Source: Mycobacterium persicum
GTDB taxonomy: Bacteria; Actinomycetota; Actinomycetes; Mycobacteriales; Mycobacteriaceae
Assembly (NCBI RefSeq): GCF_002086675.1
Contig: NZ_MVIF01000070.1
Location: 1 to 32,611, forward strand
Reading direction: 5' to 3'
Length of the DNA: 32,611 bases
In this document: positions 9,087 through 16,506 of the stretch, piece by piece
Layout: every line of letters starts with the position of its first letter
Numbering within the stretch: position 1 is the stretch's first letter
Translations under genes and position numbers: made by a program
Notes under the pieces: model-generated
Databases searched by the model: none
Told to the model about the DNA's origin: nothing
What the model saw: only the letters and a program-made list of their open reading frames with translations

Positions 9087-10259
9087 TCAGCTTACGGTCA
9101 CAATCGGCGAACCGCTCGATGTCGCGCCCGGATCCTGTTCGGCGTCGGCTGCCATGTCGGCGGCCAGCCGCATCGCCTCTTCGATCAACGTCTCGACGAT
9201 CTGCGCTTCGGGCACCGTTTTGATCACTTCGCCCCGAACGAAGATCTGTCCCTTGCCGTTTCCGGAAGCAACGCCCAAGTCGGCCTCGCGCGCCTCCCCC
9301 GGACCATTGACCACACAGCCCATCACGGCCACCCGCAGCGGCACCTCCAGCCCGTCGAGACCCGCGGTCACCTCGTTGGCCAAGGTGTAGACGTCGACCT
9401 GGGCGCGGCCGCACGACGGGCAGGACACGATCTCCAGCGTCCGCGGCCGCAGGTTCAGCGATCCGAGGATCTGATTGCCGACCTTGACTTCTTCGACCGG
9501 CGGGGCCGACAAGGACACCCGGATGGTGTCGCCGATGCCCTTGGACAACAGGGCCCCGAAGGCGACGGCGGACTTGATGGTGCCCTGGAATGCGGGACCG
9601 GCCTCGGTGACGCCGAGATGCAGCGGGTAGTCGCACTGAGCGGCCAGCAACTCGTAAGCGCGGACCATCACCACCGGATCGTTGTGCTTGACGCTGATCT
9701 TGATGTCGCCGAAACCGTGCTCCTCGAACAGCGAGGCCTCCCAGAGCGCCGACTCCACCAGCGCCTCCGGCGTGGCCTTGCCGTGCTTCTGCAGGAACCG
9801 CTTGTCCAGCGAGCCGGCGTTCACGCCGATCCGGATCGGGATACCGGCGTCACCGGCGGCCTTGGCGACCTCGCCGACCCGGCCGTCGAATTCCTTGATG
9901 TTTCCCGGGTTTACCCGCACCGCAGCGCAGCCCGCCTCGATGGCGGCGAAGATGTACTTCGGCTGGAAATGGATGTCGGCGATCACCGGGATCTGGCTGT
10001 GTCGGGCGATCTCAGCCAGCGCGTCGGCGTCCTCCTGACGCGGGCAGGCCACCCGGACAATGTCGCAGCCGGCCGCGGTCAACTCGGCGATCTGCTGCAA
10101 CGTCGAGTTGACGTCGTGGGTTTTGGTGGTGCACATCGACTGCACCGAAATCGGGTGGTCGCTGCCGACGCCGACGTCACCCACCATCAGCTGACGGGTG
10201 GGGCGCCGAGGGGCGAGCGTGGGCGCCGGCGGTTGCGGCAGGCCCAGGCCAACGGTCAC
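9087..10259 (-). CDS. ispG: 4-hydroxy-3-methylbut-2-enyl diphosphate synthase (flavodoxin/ferredoxin)
   Basis: IspG (GcpE) converts methylerythritol cyclodiphosphate to HMBPP, the sixth enzymatic step of the non-mevalonate isoprenoid pathway, using a [4Fe-4S] cluster. The 390-aa protein has a TIM-barrel N-terminal half (TRQLMVGDVGVG, IPVIADIHFQPKY, VRVNPGNIKEF) and a C-terminal cluster domain with SCPSCGRAQVDV and MGCVVNGPGEAREADLG supplying the three Cys and one Glu ligands. The start is a GTG at 10259 with GAGAAGGA just upstream. It is the third gene of the dxr-rip1-ispG run, so two enzymes of the same pathway flank a site-2 protease. The acidic tail after DMAADAEQDPG is unremarkable. Confidence 0.97.
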   Translation of the reverse strand: MTVGLGLPQPPAPTLAPRRPTRQLMVGDVGVGSDHPISVQSMCTTKTHDVNSTLQQIAELTAAGCDIVRVACPRQEDADALAEIARHSQIPVIADIHFQPKYIFAAIEAGCAAVRVNPGNIKEFDGRVGEVAKAAGDAGIPIRIGVNAGSLDKRFLQKHGKATPEALVESALWEASLFEEHGFGDIKISVKHNDPVVMVRAYELLAAQCDYPLHLGVTEAGPAFQGTIKSAVAFGALLSKGIGDTIRVSLSAPPVEEVKVGNQILGSLNLRPRTLEIVSCPSCGRAQVDVYTLANEVTAGLDGLEVPLRVAVMGCVVNGPGEAREADLGVASGNGKGQIFVRGEVIKTVPEAQIVETLIEEAMRLAADMAADAEQDPGATSSGSPIVTVS

Positions 10260-10274
10260 TATCGGTCCTTCTCT

Positions 10275-10293
10275 CTAGGTCGCTAGGTCGCTA
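10275..10293. repeat. 8-base tandem duplication at the rip1 stop
   Basis: CTAGGTCG occurs twice in tandem (10275-10282, 10283-10290) followed by another CTA, whose complement is the rip1 stop codon TAG. Because the unit is 8 bases long, the extra copies place TAG in other frames. It lies in the short rip1-ispG spacer just before the ispG ribosome binding site. Confidence 0.8.
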
Positions 10294-11505
10294 TTGGAAA
10301 AGCCGGATCGGGTTGACCAAGTCAGCGGTGACGGTCAAGAGCATGTATCCGACAACGAAGAACAGGACCACATAGGTGGCCGGCATGAGTTTGAGATAGT
10401 TCACCGGCGCCGCGGCAACCTTGCCGCGGGCGGCCCGAATCATATTGCGGATCTTCTCGAATATCGCGACAGCGATATGACCACCGTCGAACGGCAGCAA
10501 CGGCAGCAGGTTGATCGCACCCAGGATGAGGTTCAGCTGGGCCAGGAAGAACCAGAACGCCACCCACAACCCGTGGTCCACGGTGTCGCCACCGATGATG
10601 CTGGCGCCTACCACGCTCATCGGAGTCTCCGGGTCACGCTGCCCGCCACCGATGGCATGGACCAGCGCGCCGACCTTGGTCGGGATGGCTGCCAGCGCCT
10701 TGCCCACCTCGATGGTCAGGTCCCCGGCGAACGCGAAAGTCGCCGGAATCGCGGACAACACGCCGTAGTGGGTAGGACCGGGACGGACGGCCCCGACCCC
10801 GATGGCGCCGACGGTGGCGGGCTGGACTTGACCACCCTGTCCGGTGGGCAACCAGCGACGGGTGGATTCGATGGTGACGTTGGCAGTGATGGTGGTGCCG
10901 TTCCGCTCCACGACGATGGGCACGGTGCCGTGCATTGCGCGGACCGCAGCGGCCATCTCGTCGAAAGTGGACACCGGGGTGTCGCCGACCTTGACGACGA
11001 CGTCGCCGGCGCGCAGGCCCGCCAGGGCGGCCGGGCCGGGCCCGACGCACTGTTCGAGCTTGCCCTGGCTGGTTTCGGCTGCGACGCAGCCGGTTTCGCC
11101 GATCACGGCCCGGGTTGGCGGATGCAGGTTGGGCAGGCCCCAGATCACCGCGATCGCATAGATCAGCATCAGGCAGATCACAAAGTTCATCCCCGGGCCG
11201 GCGAACAGCACCGCGATCCGCTTCCAGGTCGCCTGCTTGTACATGGCGCGGTCACGTTCGTCGGGAGCGAGCTCCTCGACCGGGGTCATGCCGGCGATGT
11301 CGCAGAAACCGCCCGCCGGAATCGCCTTGACGCCGTATTCGGTTTCGCCGCGGCGCGTCGACCACAGGGTGGGACCGAAGCCGACGAAATAACGACGCAC
11401 CTTCATCCCGGTGGCGCGCGCTGCCCACATATGGCCGCATTCATGCAACGCCACCGAGATCAGGATGGCGAGTGCGAACAGCACAATGCCGATAACGAAC
11501 ATCAT
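10291..11505 (-). CDS. rip1: Site-2 protease family zinc metalloprotease Rip1
   Basis: An intramembrane protease that cleaves anti-sigma factors and regulates envelope composition in mycobacteria (family knowledge). The 404-aa length equals what I recall for Rv2869c. The first membrane helix carries HECGH (residues 21-25), the zinc and catalytic motif; the late helix carries INLLPLLPFDGGH, supplying the third zinc ligand Asp. A PDZ domain lies between, at about 120-205 (GPAALAGLRAGDVVVKVGDT). There are four predicted membrane helices. I chose the ATG at 11505 (MMFVIGIVLFALAI), since the 71 in-frame residues upstream overlap the end of dxr in another frame and are not family-like. GAAAGG lies upstream. 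It sits 19 bases after dxr. Confidence 0.95.
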   Translation of the reverse strand: MMFVIGIVLFALAILISVALHECGHMWAARATGMKVRRYFVGFGPTLWSTRRGETEYGVKAIPAGGFCDIAGMTPVEELAPDERDRAMYKQATWKRIAVLFAGPGMNFVICLMLIYAIAVIWGLPNLHPPTRAVIGETGCVAAETSQGKLEQCVGPGPAALAGLRAGDVVVKVGDTPVSTFDEMAAAVRAMHGTVPIVVERNGTTITANVTIESTRRWLPTGQGGQVQPATVGAIGVGAVRPGPTHYGVLSAIPATFAFAGDLTIEVGKALAAIPTKVGALVHAIGGGQRDPETPMSVVGASIIGGDTVDHGLWVAFWFFLAQLNLILGAINLLPLLPFDGGHIAVAIFEKIRNMIRAARGKVAAAPVNYLKLMPATYVVLFFVVGYMLLTVTADLVNPIRLFQ

Positions 11506-11524
11506 CAGCCTGTATGGACCTTTC

Positions 11525-12733
11525 TCACGCTTGTCCGGAGACCTTTTCGTAGGCACCGGCCGGCCTTGCTTTGGCAACCGCGCGCTGCGCGCGTTCCCGC
11601 GCCCAGCGCTGCGCGTCGAGTACGTCATCCACGGTAGCGGGTGGCAGCGCCCATTGGTCGGCATCGTGCAGCACGTCGGCGATGGTCCCGACGATGGCCG
11701 GAAAGCCGATGCGGCCGGCAAGGAACGCTTCGGCCGCTTCTTCGTTGGCGGCGTTGTAGACGGCGCTCATGCAGCCGCCGGTTTCGCCGGCGTGCCGGGC
11801 CAGTTCCACCGCAGGGAAAACATCGCTGTCCAGCGGCTCGAACTCCCAGCTCTGCGGGCTGCCAAAGTCGCAGCAGGTGGCCGCGCCGGGCACCCGGCGC
11901 GGCCCGCCCCACGCCAACGAAATGGGCAGCGTCATATCCGGCGGGCTGGCCTGGGCGATGGTCGAGCCGTCGATGAAGGTCACCATTGAATGAATGATCG
12001 ACTGCGGGTGCACCACCACGTCGATGCGGTCATAGGGAATGCCGAACAACAGGTGCGTTTCGATCAGCTCCAGGCCCTTGTTGACCAGCGAGGCCGAATT
12101 GAGCGTGTTCATCGGGCCCATCGACCAGGTGGGATGGGCGCCGGCCTGCTCCGGGGTGACGCTGTCGAGGTCGGCCGCGGCCCAGCCCCTAAACGGTCCG
12201 CCGGAGGCGGTGAGCACCAGTTTGGCCACCTCATCCGCAGCGCCACCGCGCAGGCACTGGGCCAGTGCGGAATGCTCGGAGTCCACCGGCACGATCTGGC
12301 CGGGCCGCGCGGCGCGCAGCACCAGGGGGCCACCGGCCACCAGCGATTCCTTGTTGGCCAGGGCCAGCCGGGCACCGGATTCCAGTGCCGCCAGCGTCGG
12401 CCGCAGGCCCAACGCACCGACCAATGCGTTAAGCACCACGTCGGCTTCGGTTTCCTCGATGAGCCTGGTGACGGCATCGGGTCCGTGGAAGGGGATGTCA
12501 CCAACAGCCTGCGCCGCTACAGCGTCGGCGATGGCGATGTTGGTCACCCCGGTCTCGGCGCGTTGCCGCAGCAGTGTGTCGAGATGCTTGCCGCCGGCGG
12601 CCAACCCCACCACCTCGAAGCGGTCCGGGTTGGCGGCGATGACCTCCAGCGCCTGCGTGCCGATCGAACCGGTGCTGCCCAACACCAGGACACGCAACCG
12701 GCTGCCGTCGTGCCCGTCGCTCGGCTTTGTCAC
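11525..12733 (-). CDS. dxr: 1-deoxy-D-xylulose 5-phosphate reductoisomerase
   Basis: Dxr converts DXP to MEP with NADPH, the committed step of the non-mevalonate pathway and target of fosmidomycin. The 402-aa protein begins with an NADPH fold (RVLVLGSTGSIGTQ, residues 13-26) and has LANKESLVAGG, the metal and substrate segment PVDSEHSALAQCL, the flexible-loop region WSMGPMNTLNSASLVNKGLE and a C-terminal helical domain (NAANEEAAEAFL). The start is a GTG at 12733 preceded by GAGGATGAG; this start context is duplicated 20 bases upstream. One segment, ISLAWGGPRRV, differs from the ISLALGWPRRV I recall in M. tuberculosis, which may be natural variation. It heads the dxr-rip1-ispG run and is divergent from vapB. 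Confidence 0.96.
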   Translation of the reverse strand: MTKPSDGHDGSRLRVLVLGSTGSIGTQALEVIAANPDRFEVVGLAAGGKHLDTLLRQRAETGVTNIAIADAVAAQAVGDIPFHGPDAVTRLIEETEADVVLNALVGALGLRPTLAALESGARLALANKESLVAGGPLVLRAARPGQIVPVDSEHSALAQCLRGGAADEVAKLVLTASGGPFRGWAAADLDSVTPEQAGAHPTWSMGPMNTLNSASLVNKGLELIETHLLFGIPYDRIDVVVHPQSIIHSMVTFIDGSTIAQASPPDMTLPISLAWGGPRRVPGAATCCDFGSPQSWEFEPLDSDVFPAVELARHAGETGGCMSAVYNAANEEAAEAFLAGRIGFPAIVGTIADVLHDADQWALPPATVDDVLDAQRWARERAQRAVAKARPAGAYEKVSGQA

Positions 12734-12756
12734 CTCATCCTCGGGTTTGTCACCTC
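12721..12756. repeat. 20-base-period tandem duplication of the dxr start region
   Basis: TCGGxTTTGTCACCTC occurs at 12721-12736 and 12741-12756, with one mismatch. On the minus strand this means the dxr start context (GAGGTGACAAA) is present twice. The upstream copy can begin a 7-codon reading frame (GTG at 12753 to TGA at 12730) whose stop overlaps the dxr GTG as GTGA. Whether it is translated is unknown. Confidence 0.8.
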
Positions 12757-12822
12757 CTCATTGTGCCGCCAAACTCTCTCGTCGTCGCCACGCCGACGGC
12801 GGTCGTCGAGTCAGGGCGACCG

Positions 12823-12873
12823 GCATCAACGGTGGCATCTTGATGTCTACGGTTGATGCTAAAATGCCGTCAT
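12823..12873 (+). promoter_or_regulatory. vapBC promoter and candidate operator
   Basis: A good mycobacterial -10 element, TAAAAT, lies at 12860-12865, placing a start of transcription at about 12872-12874, that is on or next to the vapB ATG. There is no ribosome binding site before the ATG, so the message is probably leaderless. A perfect 8-base inverted repeat, GCATCAAC (12823-12830) and GTTGATGC (12852-12859), abuts the -10, and a smaller palindrome CATC-TT-GATG lies inside it. VapBC complexes usually repress their own promoter through such repeats; here that is inference. Confidence 0.55.
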
Positions 12874-13131
12874 ATGCGCACGACGATCCGGATCGATGAC
12901 GAGCTCTACCGCGAGGTGAAGGCAAGGGCCGCTCGCTCCGGGCGCACTGTCGCCGCCGTCCTCGAGGACGCGGTGCGGCGTGGTCTCAATCCGCCCGAGC
13001 AGCCGGCTGCCGGCCGCTATCGGGTCCGGCCGACGGGCAGTGGCGGGCTTCGGCCTGGTGTAGATCTGTCGTCCAACGCCGCCGTCGCGGAGGCGATGGA
13101 CGAGGGCGTGTCGGTCGATGCTTTGCGTTGA
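12874..13131 (+). CDS. vapB: VapB-type antitoxin (ribbon-helix-helix)
   Basis: An 85-aa antitoxin. Residues 1-40 form a ribbon-helix-helix DNA-binding domain: MRTTIRIDDELYREVKARAA with AVLEDAVRRGL as the second helix. The C-terminal part (about 45-85) is the toxin-binding tail. The ATG at 12874 is chosen over an in-frame ATG at 12853 because the RHH strand begins at MRTTIRIDD and a -10 box lies just upstream. It overlaps the toxin gene by 14 bases, typical of translational coupling. By sequence and place beside dxr it is the likely counterpart of VapB43 (Rv2871, recollection). It neutralises the toxin and, with it, should repress the operon. Confidence 0.93.
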   Translation: MRTTIRIDDELYREVKARAARSGRTVAAVLEDAVRRGLNPPEQPAAGRYRVRPTGSGGLRPGVDLSSNAAVAEAMDEGVSVDALR

Positions 13132-13549
13132 CGTCAACGTTCTCGTCTATGCGCATCGGGCGGACCTGCATGAACATTCGAGCTATCGCGGTTTGCTCGA
13201 GCAGCTGGCCAACGACGACGAGCCACTGGGTCTGCCGGACGGCGCGCTCGCCGGCTTCGTCCGGGTGGTGACCAACCGGCGCGTCTTCACCGAGCCGACG
13301 AGCCCGCATGACGCGTGGCAGGCCGTCGACGCCCTGCTCGCGGCACCCGCCGCGGTGCGGCTTGGCCCCGGCGAGCGGCACTGGATGCTGTTCCGGCAGC
13401 TCGTCGCCGATATCGATGCGAGTGGCAACGACATCGCGGACGCGTATCTGGCCGCCTACGCCCTGGAGAACAACGCGACCTTGGTGAGCGCCGACCGCGG
13501 TTTCGCCCGCTTTCGCCGGCTGCGCTGGCGTCATCCCCTAGATATGTGA
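13118..13549 (+). CDS. vapC: VapC-type PIN-domain ribonuclease toxin
   Basis: A 143-aa PIN-domain nuclease, the toxin partner of the upstream antitoxin. The acidic active-site residues are present: Asp5 in MLCVDVNVLVYAH, Asp105 and Asp108 in GNDIADAYLAAYA, and Asp126 in LVSADRGFARF. The middle motif VTNRRVFTEP is shared with the Rv2872 (VapC43) group, whose members cut structured RNA in translation-related targets (family knowledge; this target is unknown). The protein is complete, so the module should be functional. The reading frame starts at the ATG inside the end of vapB. Confidence 0.95.
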   Translation: MLCVDVNVLVYAHRADLHEHSSYRGLLEQLANDDEPLGLPDGALAGFVRVVTNRRVFTEPTSPHDAWQAVDALLAAPAAVRLGPGERHWMLFRQLVADIDASGNDIADAYLAAYALENNATLVSADRGFARFRRLRWRHPLDM

Positions 13550-13665
13550 GCGCCGCCACGGTTGGTCGCCCGGCGGGCTGACTCCAGGCTGATCCGGCGT
13601 GTGTCAAAATGTCGGAAACCGCCGACCCGATTGCCAGAAGCCAGAACCGAACCGGAGGAGTCGCC

Positions 13666-13920
13666 GTGGCAAGTACCGAGGTGGAGCAGTACACCGGCGT
13701 TGACCCCGCCGAGGTGCCGTCCGCGAAGTGGGGCTGGAGCAGGATCAACCACCGCACCTGGCACATCGTCGGGCTGGGCATCTTCGTCTTCCTGCTGGCA
13801 ATGCTGCGCGGCAACCACGTCGGCCACATCGAGGACTGGTTCCTGATCGGGTTTGCCGCACTGGTGCTCGTCGTGCTGGTGCGCGACTTGTGGGGCCGCC
13901 GGCGCGGCTGGCTCAGGTAG
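13666..13920 (+). CDS. DUF2631 family small membrane protein
   Basis: An 84-aa protein with an N-terminal soluble part (STEVEQYTGVDPAEVPSAKW, then GWSRINHRTWHI) and two close hydrophobic segments (IVGLGIFVFLLAMLRG and DWFLIGFAALVLVVLVRDLW), ending in basic residues. I chose the GTG at 13666 because GGAGGAG stands seven bases upstream and the conserved DUF2631 sequence begins at VASTEVEQ. An in-frame ATG at 13609 would give 103 aa, close to the annotated Rv2876 as I recall it. It overlaps the next, convergent gene by 8 bases. Its function is unknown. Confidence 0.8.
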   Translation: MASTEVEQYTGVDPAEVPSAKWGWSRINHRTWHIVGLGIFVFLLAMLRGNHVGHIEDWFLIGFAALVLVVLVRDLWGRRRGWLR

Positions 13921-14779
13921 AACGCCGCGCCCGGCGATACCACGCACCGGCAAGCCCGCCGAGCGTCAGCATTGCCAACGCCGCAACCCACGGCCAGGCA
14001 CCGTGTTCGTGCACCCAGCCGGCGAGAACCCCTTGGAGCCGGCCGGCGGCGGTAATCACCCCGTCGCGAGCGTTCACCGTGGCGCCGGCGAACAGCCGCA
14101 GCTCGTAGAAGCCGTAGTAACCCACGTACAGTCCGGTCAGGACCAGCAGGCCGCCGCTGATCCGGTTGACTAACGGCAGGACCCGCCGGATGCGGTCGGC
14201 CAGCGCCAAACTCGCGGCCGCGACACCCACCGCAAGCACACCGACGACCAGGGTGAGACCGGCACTGTACGCCAGGTAGATTGCGACGCTGCCGGCGATC
14301 GAACCACCCCGAAACCCGGCCCCGGTGACCGCCAGAAACGGACCGATGGTGCACGACAGCGAGGCCGTCGCATAGCTGACGCCGTAGCCGTATGTGGATC
14401 CCAGCCGGGCCGTCGGTGCCCATCGCGGGCCGAACCGCCGGGGCGTCAACGCCGTCAACTCGCGACCCGCCAGCAGCCAAACCCCCAGCGCAACAAGAAC
14501 AATCCCGATCAGAACCGTCGCGTACGGTAAGTAACGCTGCACCGTCGTGGCCGCCGAGATGGTCAGCGCACCGAACAACCCGAACACCGTCGTGAAGCCG
14601 AGCGTCATTCCCACGGTGGCCGCCAGCGCTCGCCCGAGCGCTGGCAATCCCCCCCGTTCGCCGGGATGCCGCCCGTGCACCACCACGAGCAAGTAGCCGG
14701 GCAACATGGCGAACCCACACGGGTTCAGCGCGGCCACCAGCCCAGCGGCGAACGCCAGACCGACCAGACCCAGGTCCAC
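13913..14779 (-). CDS. CcdA/DsbD-like membrane thiol electron transporter
   Basis: A 288-aa polytopic membrane protein with about seven or eight helices. CcdA-type proteins pass electrons from cytoplasmic thioredoxin across the membrane to extracytoplasmic thiol proteins. The first helix carries AALNPCGFAMLPGYLLVV, the NPCxxxxLPxY signature with the first redox Cys; the second half carries SLSCTIGPFLAVTGAG with the second redox Cys. I chose the GTG at 14779 (VDLGLVGLAFAAG), which gives a length close to Rv2877c (recollection) and places the start just after the MPT53 stop; the longer upstream reading overlaps mpt53 and is rich in Arg. The adjacent gene, MPT53, is a secreted thioredoxin-like protein and a natural partner. 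Confidence 0.88.
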   Translation of the reverse strand: MDLGLVGLAFAAGLVAALNPCGFAMLPGYLLVVVHGRHPGERGGLPALGRALAATVGMTLGFTTVFGLFGALTISAATTVQRYLPYATVLIGIVLVALGVWLLAGRELTALTPRRFGPRWAPTARLGSTYGYGVSYATASLSCTIGPFLAVTGAGFRGGSIAGSVAIYLAYSAGLTLVVGVLAVGVAAASLALADRIRRVLPLVNRISGGLLVLTGLYVGYYGFYELRLFAGATVNARDGVITAAGRLQGVLAGWVHEHGAWPWVAALAMLTLGGLAGAWYRRARRST

Positions 14780-14783
14780 GATG

Positions 14784-15305
14784 TCAGGACACCAGCGCGG
14801 CCGCCCGGCCGGCGAGGTCTTGTTCGGACATGGCCGACGTCGGGTTGTTGACGAAGGTCGACGAGCCATCCGCGCGGTAGAACACCCACGCCGGCTGCCA
14901 AGGAACGTTGTAGCGAGCCCAGATCGAACCGTCGGCGTCGTTGAGGTTGGTGAAGTTCAGGCCGTACTTGGCGACGAAGCCCTGCATCGCGCCGACGTCG
15001 GAGTGCGCCGCAATGCCGACGAAAGTGACTTGGGGATTGGTGGCCGCAATGTGACTGACACTGGGCGCCTCGGCGTTGCAGAACGGGCACCAGGGCGTCC
15101 AGAACCACAAGACGGCCGGCTTGCCCTGCAGGCTGGCCCCGTTGAAAGGAGCGCCGCTGAGGGTGGTGGCGGTGAAATTCAGACGATCATCGGCAGCCAC
15201 CGCGCGCGGCGCGCCGGCAACGCCGAGCAACAGAACAACCGCGAACGCGACGGCCACAAAGCCCGCGGCGAATGCTCTGGTCGGGAACGGTAGACGAAGA
15301 ATCAT
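14784..15305 (-). CDS. mpt53: Secreted thioredoxin-like disulfide oxidoreductase (MPT53/DsbE-like)
   Basis: A 173-aa secreted protein, the same length I recall for MPT53 (Rv2878c). Residues 1-38 are a signal peptide with a long hydrophobic core (FVAVAFAVVLLLGVAGAPRA) and an AVA-A type cleavage site. The mature part is a thioredoxin fold with the active site WTPWCPFCNAEAP (Cys73, Cys76). MPT53 oxidises cysteines of exported proteins (family knowledge). The start at ATG 15305 follows a GAGG ribosome binding site. It stops four bases before the start of the CcdA-like gene, so the two are surely co-transcribed and probably form one electron pathway. Confidence 0.94.
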   Translation of the reverse strand: MILRLPFPTRAFAAGFVAVAFAVVLLLGVAGAPRAVAADDRLNFTATTLSGAPFNGASLQGKPAVLWFWTPWCPFCNAEAPSVSHIAATNPQVTFVGIAAHSDVGAMQGFVAKYGLNFTNLNDADGSIWARYNVPWQPAWVFYRADGSSTFVNNPTSAMSEQDLAGRAAALVS

Positions 15306-15371
15306 GGCAGACCTCGTATTCGGACGTTGGTGCCCTGATCACGTAATGCCCCGTGCCGCGGTTCATCACGC

Positions 15372-16466
15372 TCAGCCGCCTCCGGCGGCCAGCTGTCCAC
15401 ACGCGGCGCTGATCTCCCGGCCGCGAGTGTCGCGGACGGTACACGAAACCCCTTGCGCACGAACATGTCTGACGAAGTCGCGCTCCACCGGCTTGGGACT
15501 GGCATCCCAGTCACTGCCCGGTGTCGGGTTCAGCGGGATGAGGTTGACATGGACCAGCGGCCCCAGCGCGCGGTGCAGCCGCCGGCCCAGCAGGTCCGCC
15601 CGCCACCGTTGATCGTTGACGTCACGAATCAATGCGTATTCCACGGATACCCGACGGCCGGTCACCTCGGCGTAGTAGTGGGCGGCACCAAGGGCCTCGT
15701 CGACTTTCCAGCGGTTGTTCACCGGGACCAGCGTGTCACGCAACTCGTCATCGGGCGCATGCAACGACAGCGCCAGCGTCACACCGAGCCGCTCGTCGGC
15801 GAGCTTGCGGATCGCCGGGGCCAGACCCACCGTCGACACCGTCACCGAACGGGCCGAGATGCCGAAACCACCCGGCGGCGGCTCGGTGATGCGCCGCACG
15901 GCGGCCAGCACCCGCGAATAGTTGGCCAGCGGCTCCCCCATGCCCATGAAGACGACATTGGACAGCCGATCACCGAAGTCGTCCCGCATGGCCGCGGCGG
16001 CGGCCCGCACCTGTTCGACGATCTCTGCCGTCGACAAATTGCGGGTCAGACCGCCCTGGCCGGTGGCACAGAACGGACAGGCCATCCCACAACCGGCCTG
16101 CGACGAGATGCACACCGTATTGCGTTGCGGGTAGCGCATCAGCACCGACTCGACGATGGCCCCATCGACGGCCCGCCACAACGTCTTTCGAGTCTGGCCG
16201 GCGTCACAGGTGACGTCGCGCACTGCGGTCAGCAAAGTCGGGAACATCGCCGCGGCGATCACGTCGCGAACGGCCGCAGGCAGGTCGGTCATCCGGCGCG
16301 GGTCGGCGATCAGGCGGCCGAAGTACTGGTGCGCGAGTTGCTTGGCCCGAAAGGCCGGCAGGCCCAGTTCGGCGACAGCGGCCGCGCGGCCGGCCGCGTC
16401 GAGGTCGGCGAGATGCCGCGGTGGCATGCCGCGGTGCGGCGCCTCGAAAACCAGCTCACCGACCAT
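15372..16466 (-). CDS. rlmN: Dual-specificity 23S rRNA/tRNA adenine-C2 methyltransferase
   Basis: A radical SAM enzyme that methylates C2 of A2503 in 23S rRNA and of A37 in some tRNAs. The 364-aa protein is full length. The radical SAM cluster motif is CGMACPFC (Cys126, Cys130, Cys133). The mechanistic cysteines are visible as Cys119 in NTVCISSQ and Cys356 in ISAACGQLA, matching E. coli Cys118 and Cys355. Also present are GMGEPLANY and SLHAPDDELR. It starts with MVGELVFEAP at 16466 and lies 40 bases after cdsA, in the pyrH-frr-cdsA-rlmN run. A 66-base gap separates it from mpt53. Confidence 0.97.
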   Translation of the reverse strand: MVGELVFEAPHRGMPPRHLADLDAAGRAAAVAELGLPAFRAKQLAHQYFGRLIADPRRMTDLPAAVRDVIAAAMFPTLLTAVRDVTCDAGQTRKTLWRAVDGAIVESVLMRYPQRNTVCISSQAGCGMACPFCATGQGGLTRNLSTAEIVEQVRAAAAAMRDDFGDRLSNVVFMGMGEPLANYSRVLAAVRRITEPPPGGFGISARSVTVSTVGLAPAIRKLADERLGVTLALSLHAPDDELRDTLVPVNNRWKVDEALGAAHYYAEVTGRRVSVEYALIRDVNDQRWRADLLGRRLHRALGPLVHVNLIPLNPTPGSDWDASPKPVERDFVRHVRAQGVSCTVRDTRGREISAACGQLAAGGG

Positions 16467-16506
16467 GATGTGTCCAGTATTGACCTGCCGGGTCGCCCAG
16501 GGCAGG

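Noticed and set aside
9048..10286. 412-codon plus-strand frame opposite ispG
   Set aside because: Composition is His/Asp/Arg-rich and random-looking, while the minus strand is an unmistakable IspG.
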